From positions 1-17,930 of the forward strand of contig JABXIW010000229.1 in NCBI GenBank assembly GCA_013372875.1: 17,930 bases of DNA, given 5' to 3'. The stretch's first letter is position 1; every line of letters begins with the position of its first letter. Below, in pieces: positions 1-7,944 of this stretch. A program made the translations under genes and the position numbers. The notes under the pieces were generated by a model. The model searched no databases. It saw nothing but the letters and a program-made list of their open reading frames with translations, and had not been told where the DNA came from. Source of the stretch: Gammaproteobacteria bacterium (GTDB taxonomy: Bacteria > Pseudomonadota > Gammaproteobacteria > Enterobacterales > Kangiellaceae).

Positions 1-19
1 ACTCCGACCCCTTTAAAAA

Positions 20-1024
20 TCATGCTAATTTATTCTTAACTTGTTGCCACTTGTCAGATGCCATGACATTAGCCAAATTATACTGCAAATCTTGCCCTGC
101 CATCTTAGCTATTCTTGCTGAGTTTTCAGGATTGACAGGCAATTTATCCGCATCAGCTAATTCCTGAGCTTCTTTTGGATGATTACAGACCAACACCATA
201 TCGCAGCCAGCTTCTAAGGCAATATCAGCACGCGCATGATAATCGCCAGCAACAGTTGCCCCTTCCATTGATAGATCATCGCTGAAAATCACGCCATTAA
301 AGCCCAATTGTTTGCGTAAAATATCTTTGAGCCAAATTTCAGAAAAACCTGCAGGGTGTTTATCAACTGACGGATAAATCACATGGGCTGGCATCACCGC
401 TTGGTAATCTTGCGCTAATTCCGAAAACACTCGCATATCTTGCGAGATAATTTGCTCACGCGGTCTGTCGTCCACTGGAATTTCAATATGCGAATCGGCG
501 CGCACTGAGCCGTGACCAGGGAAGTGCTTGGCAGTAGTTGCCATACCATAATCATTCATGCCGTTAATGAAAGCACGACCAAGCTCGATAACTTCGTCCA
601 CATGCCCCGAAAAAGCTCTATCGCCAATCACTTCACTAATTTCGCGGTTTAAATCCAAAACTGGCGCAAAACTAATATCAATACCAACGCCCTGTACTTC
701 CATCGCTATCATGGCGCCCCAGCCATAAGCTTTTTGTTTGGCCAATTCAATATCTTGAGCTTGTTGCAAAATCACGCCCATCGGCGGAATGGCGCTAAAA
801 CCCTCGCGAAAACGCTGCACGCGGCCACCTTCATGATCCACCGCAATAATTATCTCACCCGCCGATTCTTCACGCACCGCCATGCAGAGATCAGCCACTT
901 GATTAGTAGAAGCAAAATTACGGCTAAAGAGGATCAAGCCCCCGATCATGGGATTTTTTAATAAATCCGCTTCACGAGCATTGAGGGTAAATCCTTCTAA
1001 ATCTAGCATTAGTGGGCCATACAT
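20..1024 (-). CDS. nagZ: Beta-N-acetylhexosaminidase NagZ (glycoside hydrolase family 3)
   Basis: NagZ is a cytoplasmic enzyme that removes the N-acetylglucosamine residue from GlcNAc-anhydroMurNAc-peptides during peptidoglycan recycling. Counting from a GTG at 1057, the visible motifs are DHEGGRVQRF (residues 74-83), KHFPGHG (177-183, with the mobile loop histidine region GHGSVRADSH) and SDDLSMEGA (259-267, holding the aspartate nucleophile of the family). Length is about 334 aa, normal for NagZ. I prefer the ATG at 1022-1024 because proteobacterial NagZ proteins begin at the equivalent of MYGPLMLDLEG, and GGAG lies 11 nt upstream. A GTG at 1055-1057 in the same frame would add 11 residues and cannot be excluded. 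The gene is divergent from the M2 peptidase gene. The family assignment is near certain; only the start is open. Confidence 0.95.
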   Translation of the reverse strand: MYGPLMLDLEGFTLNAREADLLKNPMIGGLILFSRNFASTNQVADLCMAVREESAGEIIIAVDHEGGRVQRFREGFSAIPPMGVILQQAQDIELAKQKAYGWGAMIAMEVQGVGIDISFAPVLDLNREISEVIGDRAFSGHVDEVIELGRAFINGMNDYGMATTAKHFPGHGSVRADSHIEIPVDDRPREQIISQDMRVFSELAQDYQAVMPAHVIYPSVDKHPAGFSEIWLKDILRKQLGFNGVIFSDDLSMEGATVAGDYHARADIALEAGCDMVLVCNHPKEAQELADADKLPVNPENSARIAKMAGQDLQYNLANVMASDKWQQVKNKLA

Positions 1025-1181
1025 AGGCAAAAAGACTCCAATTATTGGGCTGGACACTTAAATTGCGCCTAGTTTAACCAATTCTGCGCTAAGACTCACT
1101 TGCTAAATTAACCTCTCTCAAAAATCGAGCAAACTGTCTGTAAAATCAGCCATGTTAGCTACTAATCCAGTGCAAAAGCGC

Positions 1182-1187
1182 TATAAT
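1182..1187 (+). promoter_or_regulatory. Possible -10 element for the M2 peptidase gene
   Basis: A perfect TATAAT lies about 52 nt before the preferred ATG at 1239. No convincing -35 hexamer sits 16-18 bp upstream. The longer in-frame start at 1152 would lie upstream of this element, which argues for the start at 1239. Confidence 0.35.
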
Positions 1188-1238
1188 GATTCGTTGTTAA
1201 ATTTAGGGTATGAAAACGATAAGAGAGAACTAACATCT

Positions 1239-3119
1239 ATGAAAAACTTTAGGAAAAGTATCACCAGCACCTTAATTATTGGTGCGCTATTTGGCTTGGC
1301 CGCTTGTAACGATGCAGGTAAGCCATCAGCTGCGGACAAACCGCATAAGCTGGTTGAAGCCAAAGCGCCAACCGCTGAAGACGCTGCAGCATTTGTTGCG
1401 CGCGCAGAACAAGAGTTATCTGACTTATCAGATTATGGCTCAAAAATTGCTTGGGTTAACGCCAACTTTGTTACCGAAGACACTACTGCATTGAATGCCG
1501 AAGTTGGCGAGCGCTTTACCAAAATGGGCGTTGACTTGGCCAACGAAGCTAAGAAATTCAATGGCTTAGACTTGCCTTATGATGTAGCACGCAAACTGGA
1601 AATGATTAAACTTGGTTTAACTTTGCCAGCACCATCAGACGCCGCTAAAACCAAGAAGCTAGCAGAAATCACTTCTAAATTAGACAGTATCTATGCCCAA
1701 GGTCGCAGTCCAGATGGCCGCTCATTAGGCGAATTAACCCAAACTTTAGTCAAGTCTCGCGATCCAGAAGAACTATTAAAGGCGTGGGAAGGCTGGCGTG
1801 AAATCTCCAAGCCAATGCGTCCTTTGTATGAAGAAATGGTTTCTATTGCCAACGAAGGCTCAAACGAGCTTGGCTATAAAGACACTGGCGCTATGTGGCG
1901 TTCAAAATACGACATGCCAGCAGATGACTTTGCCGCTGAGTTAGATCGTTTATGGGGCCAAGTAAAACCATTGTATGACGCCCTACACTGCCACGTTCGT
2001 GCTGAAATGAACGACAAGTATGGCGATGAGGTTGTTGCGAAACAAGGACCAATGCCTGCGCACTTGTTCGGTAATATGTGGGCACAGCAATGGGCTAACA
2101 TTTACGATATCGCAGGACCAAAAGATGGCGGCAAAGGTATCGATATCAACCCATTATTGGAAGAGCGTTACGGCGTTGATCACGAAGTGGTAACTTATGC
2201 TGAAAAAGAAAAAGCGGTTAAAGAAATGGTTAAGACTGGTGAAGACTTTTTCTCTTCACTTGGTTTTGAAGCATTGCCACAAACTTTCTGGGATCGCTCT
2301 TTATTCGTAAAGCCGCGCGACCGTGATGTTCAATGTCACGCTTCTGCTTGGGACTTAGATAACAAAGAAGATATCCGCATTAAGATGTGTACCGAAATCA
2401 ATGCTGATGATTTCCAAACGGTACACCACGAGTTAGGTCATAACTATTACCAACGCGCTTACATGAACCAGCCATTACTGTACAAAAACAGTGCCAATGA
2501 CGGTTTCCACGAAGCGATTGGTGATACGGTTGCCCTTTCTATTACGCCGAAATACTTAAAGCAAATTGGTTTAATTGATGAAGAGCCAGATGCATCAGCA
2601 GACGTTGCTTTATTAATGCGTTCAGCCTTAGACAAAGTTGCTTTCTTACCATTTGGTTTATTAGTTGACCAATGGCGTTGGAAAGTTTTCAACGGTGAAA
2701 TTACGCCAGAAAACTACAACCAAGGCTGGTGGGATCTTCGTGAAAAATATCAAGGTCTAAAGCCACCAGTAGCGCGTAGCGAAAACGATTTTGATCCTGG
2801 CGCTAAATACCACATTCCTGGTAACACGCCTTATTCACGTTATTTCCTAGCACATATTTTGCAATTCCAATTCTTCCGCGACATGTGCAAAATGTCAGGC
2901 AACGAAGGTCCACTTCACCGCTGTTCCTTCTACGGCGATAAAGAAGCTGGCGCTAAGTTAAATGCCATGTTGGAAATGGGTGCCTCGCGTCCATGGCCAG
3001 ATGCATTAGAAGCCATGACAGGCCAAAGAGAAATGGATGCCACCGCGGTACTAGAATACTATGCACCGCTTAAAGCATGGTTAGACGAGCAAAATAAAGA
3101 TCGTCAGTGTGGTTGGTAA
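1239..3119 (+). CDS. Lipoprotein M2 family peptidyl-dipeptidase (ACE-like)
   Basis: A zinc metallopeptidase of the angiotensin-converting-enzyme family (MEROPS M2), expected to release C-terminal dipeptides from oligopeptides in the periplasm. The start at 1239 gives MKNFRKSITSTLIIG followed by lipobox LAAC with Cys23. Asn at +2 suggests the outer membrane. Numbered from there, HELGH is at 397-401 and the third zinc ligand is E425 (HEAIGD); the 28-residue spacing equals that of human testis ACE (H383/E411). H525, Y532, R534 and Y535 match ACE His513, Tyr520, the chloride-ligand Arg522 and Tyr523, so the active site looks complete. Length is about 626 aa, one ACE domain. AAGAGAG lies 11 nt before the ATG. 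An in-frame ATG at 1152 would bury the signal peptide. Substrates are unknown; peptide scavenging is an inference. Confidence 0.93.
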   Translation: MKNFRKSITSTLIIGALFGLAACNDAGKPSAADKPHKLVEAKAPTAEDAAAFVARAEQELSDLSDYGSKIAWVNANFVTEDTTALNAEVGERFTKMGVDLANEAKKFNGLDLPYDVARKLEMIKLGLTLPAPSDAAKTKKLAEITSKLDSIYAQGRSPDGRSLGELTQTLVKSRDPEELLKAWEGWREISKPMRPLYEEMVSIANEGSNELGYKDTGAMWRSKYDMPADDFAAELDRLWGQVKPLYDALHCHVRAEMNDKYGDEVVAKQGPMPAHLFGNMWAQQWANIYDIAGPKDGGKGIDINPLLEERYGVDHEVVTYAEKEKAVKEMVKTGEDFFSSLGFEALPQTFWDRSLFVKPRDRDVQCHASAWDLDNKEDIRIKMCTEINADDFQTVHHELGHNYYQRAYMNQPLLYKNSANDGFHEAIGDTVALSITPKYLKQIGLIDEEPDASADVALLMRSALDKVAFLPFGLLVDQWRWKVFNGEITPENYNQGWWDLREKYQGLKPPVARSENDFDPGAKYHIPGNTPYSRYFLAHILQFQFFRDMCKMSGNEGPLHRCSFYGDKEAGAKLNAMLEMGASRPWPDALEAMTGQREMDATAVLEYYAPLKAWLDEQNKDRQCGW

Positions 3120-3131
3120 GTTACATTTGAT

Positions 3132-3161
3132 ATGTCATCCCCGCGAAAGTGGGGATGACAT
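3132..3161. repeat. 13-bp hairpin with GAAA loop (REP-like, possible terminator)
   Basis: The left arm (3132-3144, ATGTCATCCCCGC) and right arm (3149-3161) are complementary, with one G.T pair next to a GAAA loop. The hairpin begins 13 nt after the peptidase stop and is followed only by a weak T tract. The type GTCAT-CCCC...GGGG-ATGAC resembles dispersed palindromes of gammaproteobacteria. It probably ends or protects the peptidase transcript. Confidence 0.7.
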
Positions 3162-3209
3162 TTCTATATAAGAATTAACTCCCTTCCAAAAGCAAACTTT
3201 TAGCGGATA

Positions 3210-3800
3210 ATGAACTTGAAATATATAGTCTTAACAGTATTAATATCCACCTTATTACTAGCTTCATGTGCAAATAAAATAAAGCAAAGTGAACCGGTGC
3301 TTATATACTTTGCAAATATAAATGAAACTGGAAATAAGCAAGACTTTTATATTACCAATGATCAGATAAAAGATTTCATTGCTTCCGAAAAAATTTATGG
3401 CATTGATTATTTTGCTGTCCAAGCCAATAAAGAGTTGCTAACGAAATGGTGGGGGCTAGTTAACGAAAACCTTAAATTTCATTTACACACTCCTGAGGAT
3501 TATAAAACAGAACAAGCATATCAAGAGCATAAGAATGAGTTGAAGACCGCATATAATAAATTAAATCATGCATTTAATTATAATAAAAACTTACTTAATA
3601 CTATTAGAAATTACTGTAAAGCTGCTGAAAAAATACACTTTTATAACGATAACCCTTTTAATAATATAGTTAACTCACTAAACAACAGTGATTATGATTA
3701 TCTATCTTGGTTATTTTACTGGAAACTAAGACCCCTTAATCAGACCTATATTCAAGAGTGTGGTTATGGCGGTTGGGAACAAGCTAAGAAAGAGCTTTGA
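3210..3800 (+). CDS. Hypothetical lipoprotein, AT-rich orphan
   Basis: I do not recognise this 196-aa protein. The N-terminus MNLKYIVLTVLISTLLLASC is a clear lipoprotein signal with Cys20 as the modified residue and Ala at +2. The mature part is rich in Asn, Lys and Tyr, has no obvious catalytic motif, and ends in a Cys/Gly/Trp patch (CGYGGWEQ). The nucleotide sequence is clearly more AT-rich than the peptidase gene before it or mutS after it, and the Shine-Dalgarno signal is weak (GCGGA). This suggests a lineage-specific or recently acquired gene. It lies between the hairpin at 3132-3161 and the convergent pncC gene. It is very likely a real gene; its function is unknown. Confidence 0.75.
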   Translation: MNLKYIVLTVLISTLLLASCANKIKQSEPVLIYFANINETGNKQDFYITNDQIKDFIASEKIYGIDYFAVQANKELLTKWWGLVNENLKFHLHTPEDYKTEQAYQEHKNELKTAYNKLNHAFNYNKNLLNTIRNYCKAAEKIHFYNDNPFNNIVNSLNNSDYDYLSWLFYWKLRPLNQTYIQECGYGGWEQAKKEL

Positions 3801-3857
3801 TAAAAAGCAGATTTCCATAAACGCTAATCTAGAAAGCTTTGTTCATCTCTAAGATAT

Positions 3858-4361
3858 TTACTCAAAGTCCTCAATCAAACTATCAATCAAACCGATAGCT
3901 TTCTCAACTGTCTGCTGACGTACTTTAGTCCTATCACCATCAAAAACTATTTTATGCGCTCCAGCACCTTTGGCATGAGCATAGCCAAACCATACAGTGC
4001 CAACAGGCTTATCTTCCGAGCCGCCATCAGGGCCTGCGATACCACTAACCGCTACAGCAATACGCTTGCCCTTCCCAGCACGGTTATAAGCCCCTTTAGC
4101 CATGCTTTTGACCACATCCATAGATACAGCGCCAGCGCCTTCAATCAGTTCCGTTGGAACGCCTAACATTTCATGCTTGGCATCATTAGAGTAAGTGATA
4201 AAAGCCCTATCAAACCATTTGGAGCTTCCAGGTAAATCGGTACAAGCAGCCGAAATCATGCCGCCAGTACAAGATTCAGCAGTAACCACCATTAATCCTT
4301 TATCGATTAGTTTTTGTGCAATTGTTTCTAGCGATTCAGTTAAATCCAATTCGTGCTCCAT
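3858..4361 (-). CDS. pncC: Nicotinamide-nucleotide amidohydrolase (CinA C-terminal type)
   Basis: PncC deamidates NMN to nicotinic acid mononucleotide, returning the NMN made by NAD-dependent DNA ligase to the NAD cycle. At 167 aa this is the stand-alone CinA C-terminal domain, without the N-terminal CinA/MoaB-like domain. Family motifs are AESCTGG (residues 28-34, with the conserved Ser30), TYSNDAK (with Lys62), the AVSGIAGPDGGS loop and KPVGTVWFG. The gene is divergent from mutS with 98 bp between the start codons. PncC/CinA genes commonly lie near recA and mutS in gammaproteobacteria, and this neighbourhood keeps pncC, mutS and fdxA but shows no recA. The Shine-Dalgarno signal is poor. Confidence 0.93.
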   Translation of the reverse strand: MEHELDLTESLETIAQKLIDKGLMVVTAESCTGGMISAACTDLPGSSKWFDRAFITYSNDAKHEMLGVPTELIEGAGAVSMDVVKSMAKGAYNRAGKGKRIAVAVSGIAGPDGGSEDKPVGTVWFGYAHAKGAGAHKIVFDGDRTKVRQQTVEKAIGLIDSLIEDFE

Positions 4362-4459
4362 AATTGCCGTAGCAAATGATTTATGTTTTGGGCTAGATCC
4401 GTTAAGCTATAACCCATTAGCAAAAGCCTTTCACGGCATCATAATATAATAATTACTCA

Positions 4460-7045
4460 ATGGCGAAGTCGGATCAACAAGCAACACCAAGTCAACAACA
4501 GCATACGCCTATGATGCGCCAATACTGGCGACTTAAAAATGAACATCCTGACTATTTATTGTTTTATCGCATGGGTGATTTCTATGAGCTATTTTATGAC
4601 GATGCCAAGCGTGCCGCTGAAATTCTGGATTTAACCTTAACTAAGCGCGGCGCTTCTGCAGGCGAACCAATTCCTATGGCTGGCGTACCTTTTCATGCTG
4701 TCGATGGTTATTTAGCGCGTTTAGTGAAACTTGGCGAATCAGTCGCTATTTGCGAGCAAATTGGCGATCCCGCCACCAGCAAAGGCCCTGTGGAACGCAA
4801 AGTCGTTCGTATCGTTACACCTGGTACGCTTTATGATGAAAACCTGCTTGATGCTAACTCGGATCAATTGTTAGGCGCAGCTTATAAGAAATACGACAAA
4901 TATGGCCTGGCTTGTATAGATATGGCATCCGGCCGTTTTTGGTTGTCAGAGTTTGATAATCAGAATGATTTTCAGGCCGAGCTTTATCGCTTAAAGCCTG
5001 CTGAAATGGTGATTAGTGACACTCAACAACAAATTATCGGCAGTTTAGAAACCAGTATCAAATGGCAGCCAGATTTTGCGTTTGATTATGAGCAAAACTT
5101 AGCGAACCTTTTAAAACATTTCCAAGTTAAAAACTTAGACTCTTTTGGTTGTGATGACTTTAATTTGGCGGTTTGCGCAGCGGGTGCTGTTTTAACTTAT
5201 GCCAAGAACACACAGCTCAATGCGCTGCCACATATTCGTACTCTCCAACGCCAGCAAGATGATGACCAATTAACTTTGGATCCAGCAACACGCCGTAATT
5301 TAGAGTTAACTGAGAACTTACAAGGCGGTGCGCAGAATACTTTATTTGAAGTATTAAATTCGACCAAGACGGTTATGGGTGCTCGCCTGTTGAAGCGCTG
5401 GTTACATGCGCCGTTGCGAAATAGAGCCCAGATAGAAAAACGCCTAGATGCAGTGGAGCAATTACAAGCCCAACACCATTATATTGAGTTGCAAGAAGTC
5501 TTATCAGAAATTGCCGATATAGAGCGGATCTCAACTCGCGTCGCTTTAGGCAGTGCTAACCCGCGTGATTTAAAGCGCCTAGAAAATGGTTTGCGAGCTG
5601 CTAGCGAATTAAAACACCTCATTGAATCTGCACAATTAAAAGTCGAACTCAGCTCAGAAATTCACGTTTTATCTGATGTTCAATCTTTATTGGCTCAATC
5701 GATAGTCGAGCAGCCGCCAATGGTGATTCGTGATGGTGGCATGATTGCGCAAGGCTTTAATGCTGAATTGGACGAGCTTAAAAACTTAGCCTCTGATGCC
5801 AATGATTTTATGTTGCGTTTGGAACAACAGGAAAAAGAACAAACTGGCTTAAACACCTTAAAAGTTGGTTACAACAAAGTTCATGGTTTTTATATTGAGA
5901 TTTCTCGCGCTCAATCGAATCAAGCGCCAGCACATTATATTCGCCGCCAAACTTTAAAAAATAACGAGCGTTTTATTACGCCTGAACTTAAAGAATACGA
6001 AGAAAAAGTTCTTTCCAGTAAGTCAAAAGCCCTAGCGCTTGAGAAAAAGATTTATGCGGATTTAATCACAGAGTTGCAAAAGTTTGTTCCAGAAATTCAA
6101 TCCACTGCAAGTGCCGTTGCTGAATTAGATTTACTGACCTGCTTTGCCGAACGCGCTGAGTCATTAGAGCTTAATCGCCCTACTTTAACTAATGATACTC
6201 AGATTAATATCAAGCAAGGCCGTCATCCCGTGGTGGAATATCATTTGGATGAGCCATTTATTGCCAATGACCTGCTACTCGATAGATCGCGCCGCTCGCT
6301 GATCATTACAGGTCCTAATATGGGTGGTAAATCCACTTATATGCGTCAAACCGCCTTGATTGTGCTAATGGCTCATATTGGCTGCTTTGTACCTGCAAAA
6401 AGCGCTGAAATTGGCTCAGTGGATAGAATCTTTACTCGAATCGGTGCTTCCGATGATTTAGCTTCTGGCCGCTCGACTTTTATGGTGGAAATGTCAGAAA
6501 CCGCGAATATCTTAAACAATGCCACTAACAAAAGTTTAATTCTTCTTGATGAAATTGGCCGCGGCACCTCGACTTTTGATGGTTTGGCTTTAGCTTCCGC
6601 GACTATTCAATATATCCACGAAAAGATCAGTGCCTTTACCCTATTCGCCACACACTATTTCGAGCTAACGCAACAGGCCATTGAATGGCAAAACATGGAA
6701 AACGTACATTTTGGTGCCACAGAACATCATTACAAGGATGGTTCCAGCCTAATTTTCTCGCATAAAGTACATGATGGCGCGGCTAATCAAAGTTATGGCA
6801 TACAAGTGGCGCAACTGGCAGGCTTACCAAAGCCCGTTATTTCTGCGGCTAAACAATTATTGGCTCATTTTGAACAAACTGGTACACATGAATCAGCCAT
6901 CCCAACAATTGAAATGGACCAATTTAGTGTTGAAACAATCCAAGGATCGGAAGTAGAACAAGCCTTAAAAGCCATCGAGATTGACGAATTATCACCGCGT
7001 CAAGCCTTGGATCTATTGTATAAACTCAAAGAATCGCTAAAATAG
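4460..7045 (+). CDS. mutS: DNA mismatch repair ATPase MutS
   Basis: MutS recognises base mismatches and small loops and recruits MutL. At 861 aa it is full length. The mismatch-binding Phe-X-Glu motif is F41-Y-E43 in MGDFYELF. The connector, lever and clamp regions follow. The ATPase carries Walker [10 protein letters not shown] at 618-626, the ST[SA]-type signature region [10 protein letters not shown], and Walker [10 protein letters not shown] with D697/E698, then the composite-site loop FATHYFELT. The C-terminus [13 protein letters not shown] resembles the tetramerisation helices of E. coli MutS. The start at 4460 aligns with the family but has almost no Shine-Dalgarno. fdxA follows 41 nt downstream and is probably co-transcribed. 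Confidence 0.98.
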   Translation: MAKSDQQATPSQQQHTPMMRQYWRLKNEHPDYLLFYRMGDFYELFYDDAKRAAEILDLTLTKRGASAGEPIPMAGVPFHAVDGYLARLVKLGESVAICEQIGDPATSKGPVERKVVRIVTPGTLYDENLLDANSDQLLGAAYKKYDKYGLACIDMASGRFWLSEFDNQNDFQAELYRLKPAEMVISDTQQQIIGSLETSIKWQPDFAFDYEQNLANLLKHFQVKNLDSFGCDDFNLAVCAAGAVLTYAKNTQLNALPHIRTLQRQQDDDQLTLDPATRRNLELTENLQGGAQNTLFEVLNSTKTVMGARLLKRWLHAPLRNRAQIEKRLDAVEQLQAQHHYIELQEVLSEIADIERISTRVALGSANPRDLKRLENGLRAASELKHLIESAQLKVELSSEIHVLSDVQSLLAQSIVEQPPMVIRDGGMIAQGFNAELDELKNLASDANDFMLRLEQQEKEQTGLNTLKVGYNKVHGFYIEISRAQSNQAPAHYIRRQTLKNNERFITPELKEYEEKVLSSKSKALALEKKIYADLITELQKFVPEIQSTASAVAELDLLTCFAERAESLELNRPTLTNDTQINIKQGRHPVVEYHLDEPFIANDLLLDRSRRSLIITGPNMGGKSTYMRQTALIVLMAHIGCFVPAKSAEIGSVDRIFTRIGASDDLASGRSTFMVEMSETANILNNATNKSLILLDEIGRGTSTFDGLALASATIQYIHEKISAFTLFATHYFELTQQAIEWQNMENVHFGATEHHYKDGSSLIFSHKVHDGAANQSYGIQVAQLAGLPKPVISAAKQLLAHFEQTGTHESAIPTIEMDQFSVETIQGSEVEQALKAIEIDELSPRQALDLLYKLKESLK

Positions 7046-7086
7046 CGCCTGTTCGTTTGATTTAGAGATCTTGATTAGGAAACCCC

Positions 7087-7410
7087 ATGGCCTTTGTAGT
7101 AACCGACAATTGTATTCGCTGTAAACACACCGACTGTGTGGAAGTTTGTCCTGTGGACTGTTTTTATGAAGGGCCTAATTTTTTGGTGATCAACCCGGAC
7201 GAATGTATCGACTGTGCTTTATGTGAGCCAGAGTGCCCGGTTGAGGCTATTTTCGAAGAAGATGATCTTCCCGAAGGACAAGAAGAATTTATCCAATTAA
7301 ACGCCGAGTTATCCGAAATCTGGCCAAACATAACCGAGAAGAAAGACGCACCCGAAGATGCCGAAGAATGGGATGGCGTTGAGAATAAACTGCAATACCT
7401 AGAACGCTAA
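7087..7410 (+). CDS. fdxA: Seven-iron ferredoxin FdxA ([3Fe-4S][4Fe-4S])
   Basis: A 107-aa cytoplasmic electron carrier of the Azotobacter ferredoxin I type. The cysteine pattern predicts C9, C17 and C50 for the [3Fe-4S] cluster and C21, C40, C43 and C46 for the [4Fe-4S] cluster. The two extra cysteines C12 and C25 are also placed as in ferredoxin I (all shifted by one). The acidic C-terminal half ([13 protein letters not shown] ... EDAEEWDGV) is typical of the long FdxA form. AGGA lies 8 nt before the ATG. The mutS-fdxA order is conserved in other gammaproteobacteria such as Pseudomonas, where rpoS is nearby; no rpoS follows here. The redox partner is not known from the sequence. Confidence 0.96.
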   Translation: MAFVVTDNCIRCKHTDCVEVCPVDCFYEGPNFLVINPDECIDCALCEPECPVEAIFEEDDLPEGQEEFIQLNAELSEIWPNITEKKDAPEDAEEWDGVENKLQYLER

Positions 7411-7421
7411 TCTTGGATAGT

Positions 7422-7448
7422 AAAAAGGCCTCAAATGAGGCCTTTTTT
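7422..7448. terminator. Bidirectional Rho-independent terminator between fdxA and the membrane-protein gene
   Basis: The sequence AAAAAGGCCTCA, then AA, then TGAGGCCTTTTTT forms a GC-rich stem with A and T tracts on either side, so it can work in both directions. It starts 12 nt after the fdxA stop. The TAA stop of the minus-strand gene (7447-7449) lies inside its T run. Confidence 0.9.
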
Positions 7449-7944
7449 ATATATCAACTATTTTCCTATTAACGACTACTTTAGATTTTTGCGGGTGCGC
7501 TAAAAGGCTTTCTTTAATGTAAACATAATATACAGCTAACCCTGCTTCTCTATATAAAATCACTTGATGCTCATGTGTTTTGAAGTGTCCAAACCAAGGT
7601 TTTCGCAATGGCTTATAAGTTATCGAAATAACTCGATCAATATTATAGTCTTTAATTATTGCGTTTAACTCGCTATCAAATTCCTTTGAACGTTCAATAA
7701 ATCTCTCTCTTGAGGGGTATAAAGAAGCAAGGACTATGGCGCCGACTGCAAAAGCCATCATAGATAACAGTAGCTCTTTACGTTTTCTTGTATACCAAAT
7801 AGTTGTTAACAAGAATATTGTTAATGAGGCAAAGAAAGCTAGAGGTTCAGTAAATAATGGCCCCCAGCTAAAACTGCCTGGCGCTACAAGATAAAAAATT
7901 GCGGCGCCAAGTAATAGATATATAAGAAATTTTATAATCTTAAT
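7447..7944 (-). CDS. Small membrane protein with a probable ATT start, coupled to the amidohydrolase
   Basis: I do not recognise this family. A TTG at 7810-7812 would give 121 aa starting inside a hydrophobic segment. The frame is open well beyond it, up to a stop at 7966-7968, and the added residues look like real protein. From an ATT at 7942-7944 the product is 165 aa, beginning MKIIKFLIYLLLGAAIFY. It has membrane helices near residues 5-22, 32-48 and 53-72, a basic KRK turn between the last two, and a soluble C-terminal domain of about 90 aa. The extension holds no ATG, GTG or TTG. The junction with the amidohydrolase stop is TAATT, a one-base overlap like the common TAATG coupling site, with GGAAA about 10 nt upstream. 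Either ATT is the start or the start codon has mutated. AT-rich. Confidence 0.65.
   Translation of the reverse strand: MKIIKFLIYLLLGAAIFYLVAPGSFSWGPLFTEPLAFFASLTIFLLTTIWYTRKRKELLLSMMAFAVGAIVLASLYPSRERFIERSKEFDSELNAIIKDYNIDRVISITYKPLRKPWFGHFKTHEHQVILYREAGLAVYYVYIKESLLAHPQKSKVVVNRKIVDI

Noticed and set aside
1152..1238. Upstream N-terminal extension of the M2 peptidase
   Set aside because: It would place 29 residues before a well-formed lipoprotein signal, and the ATG at 1152 lies upstream of the TATAAT at 1182.
4362..4459. Promoter in the pncC-mutS interval
   Set aside because: TATAAC near 4412 is a fair -10, but no -35 at proper spacing could be found, so no promoter is claimed.
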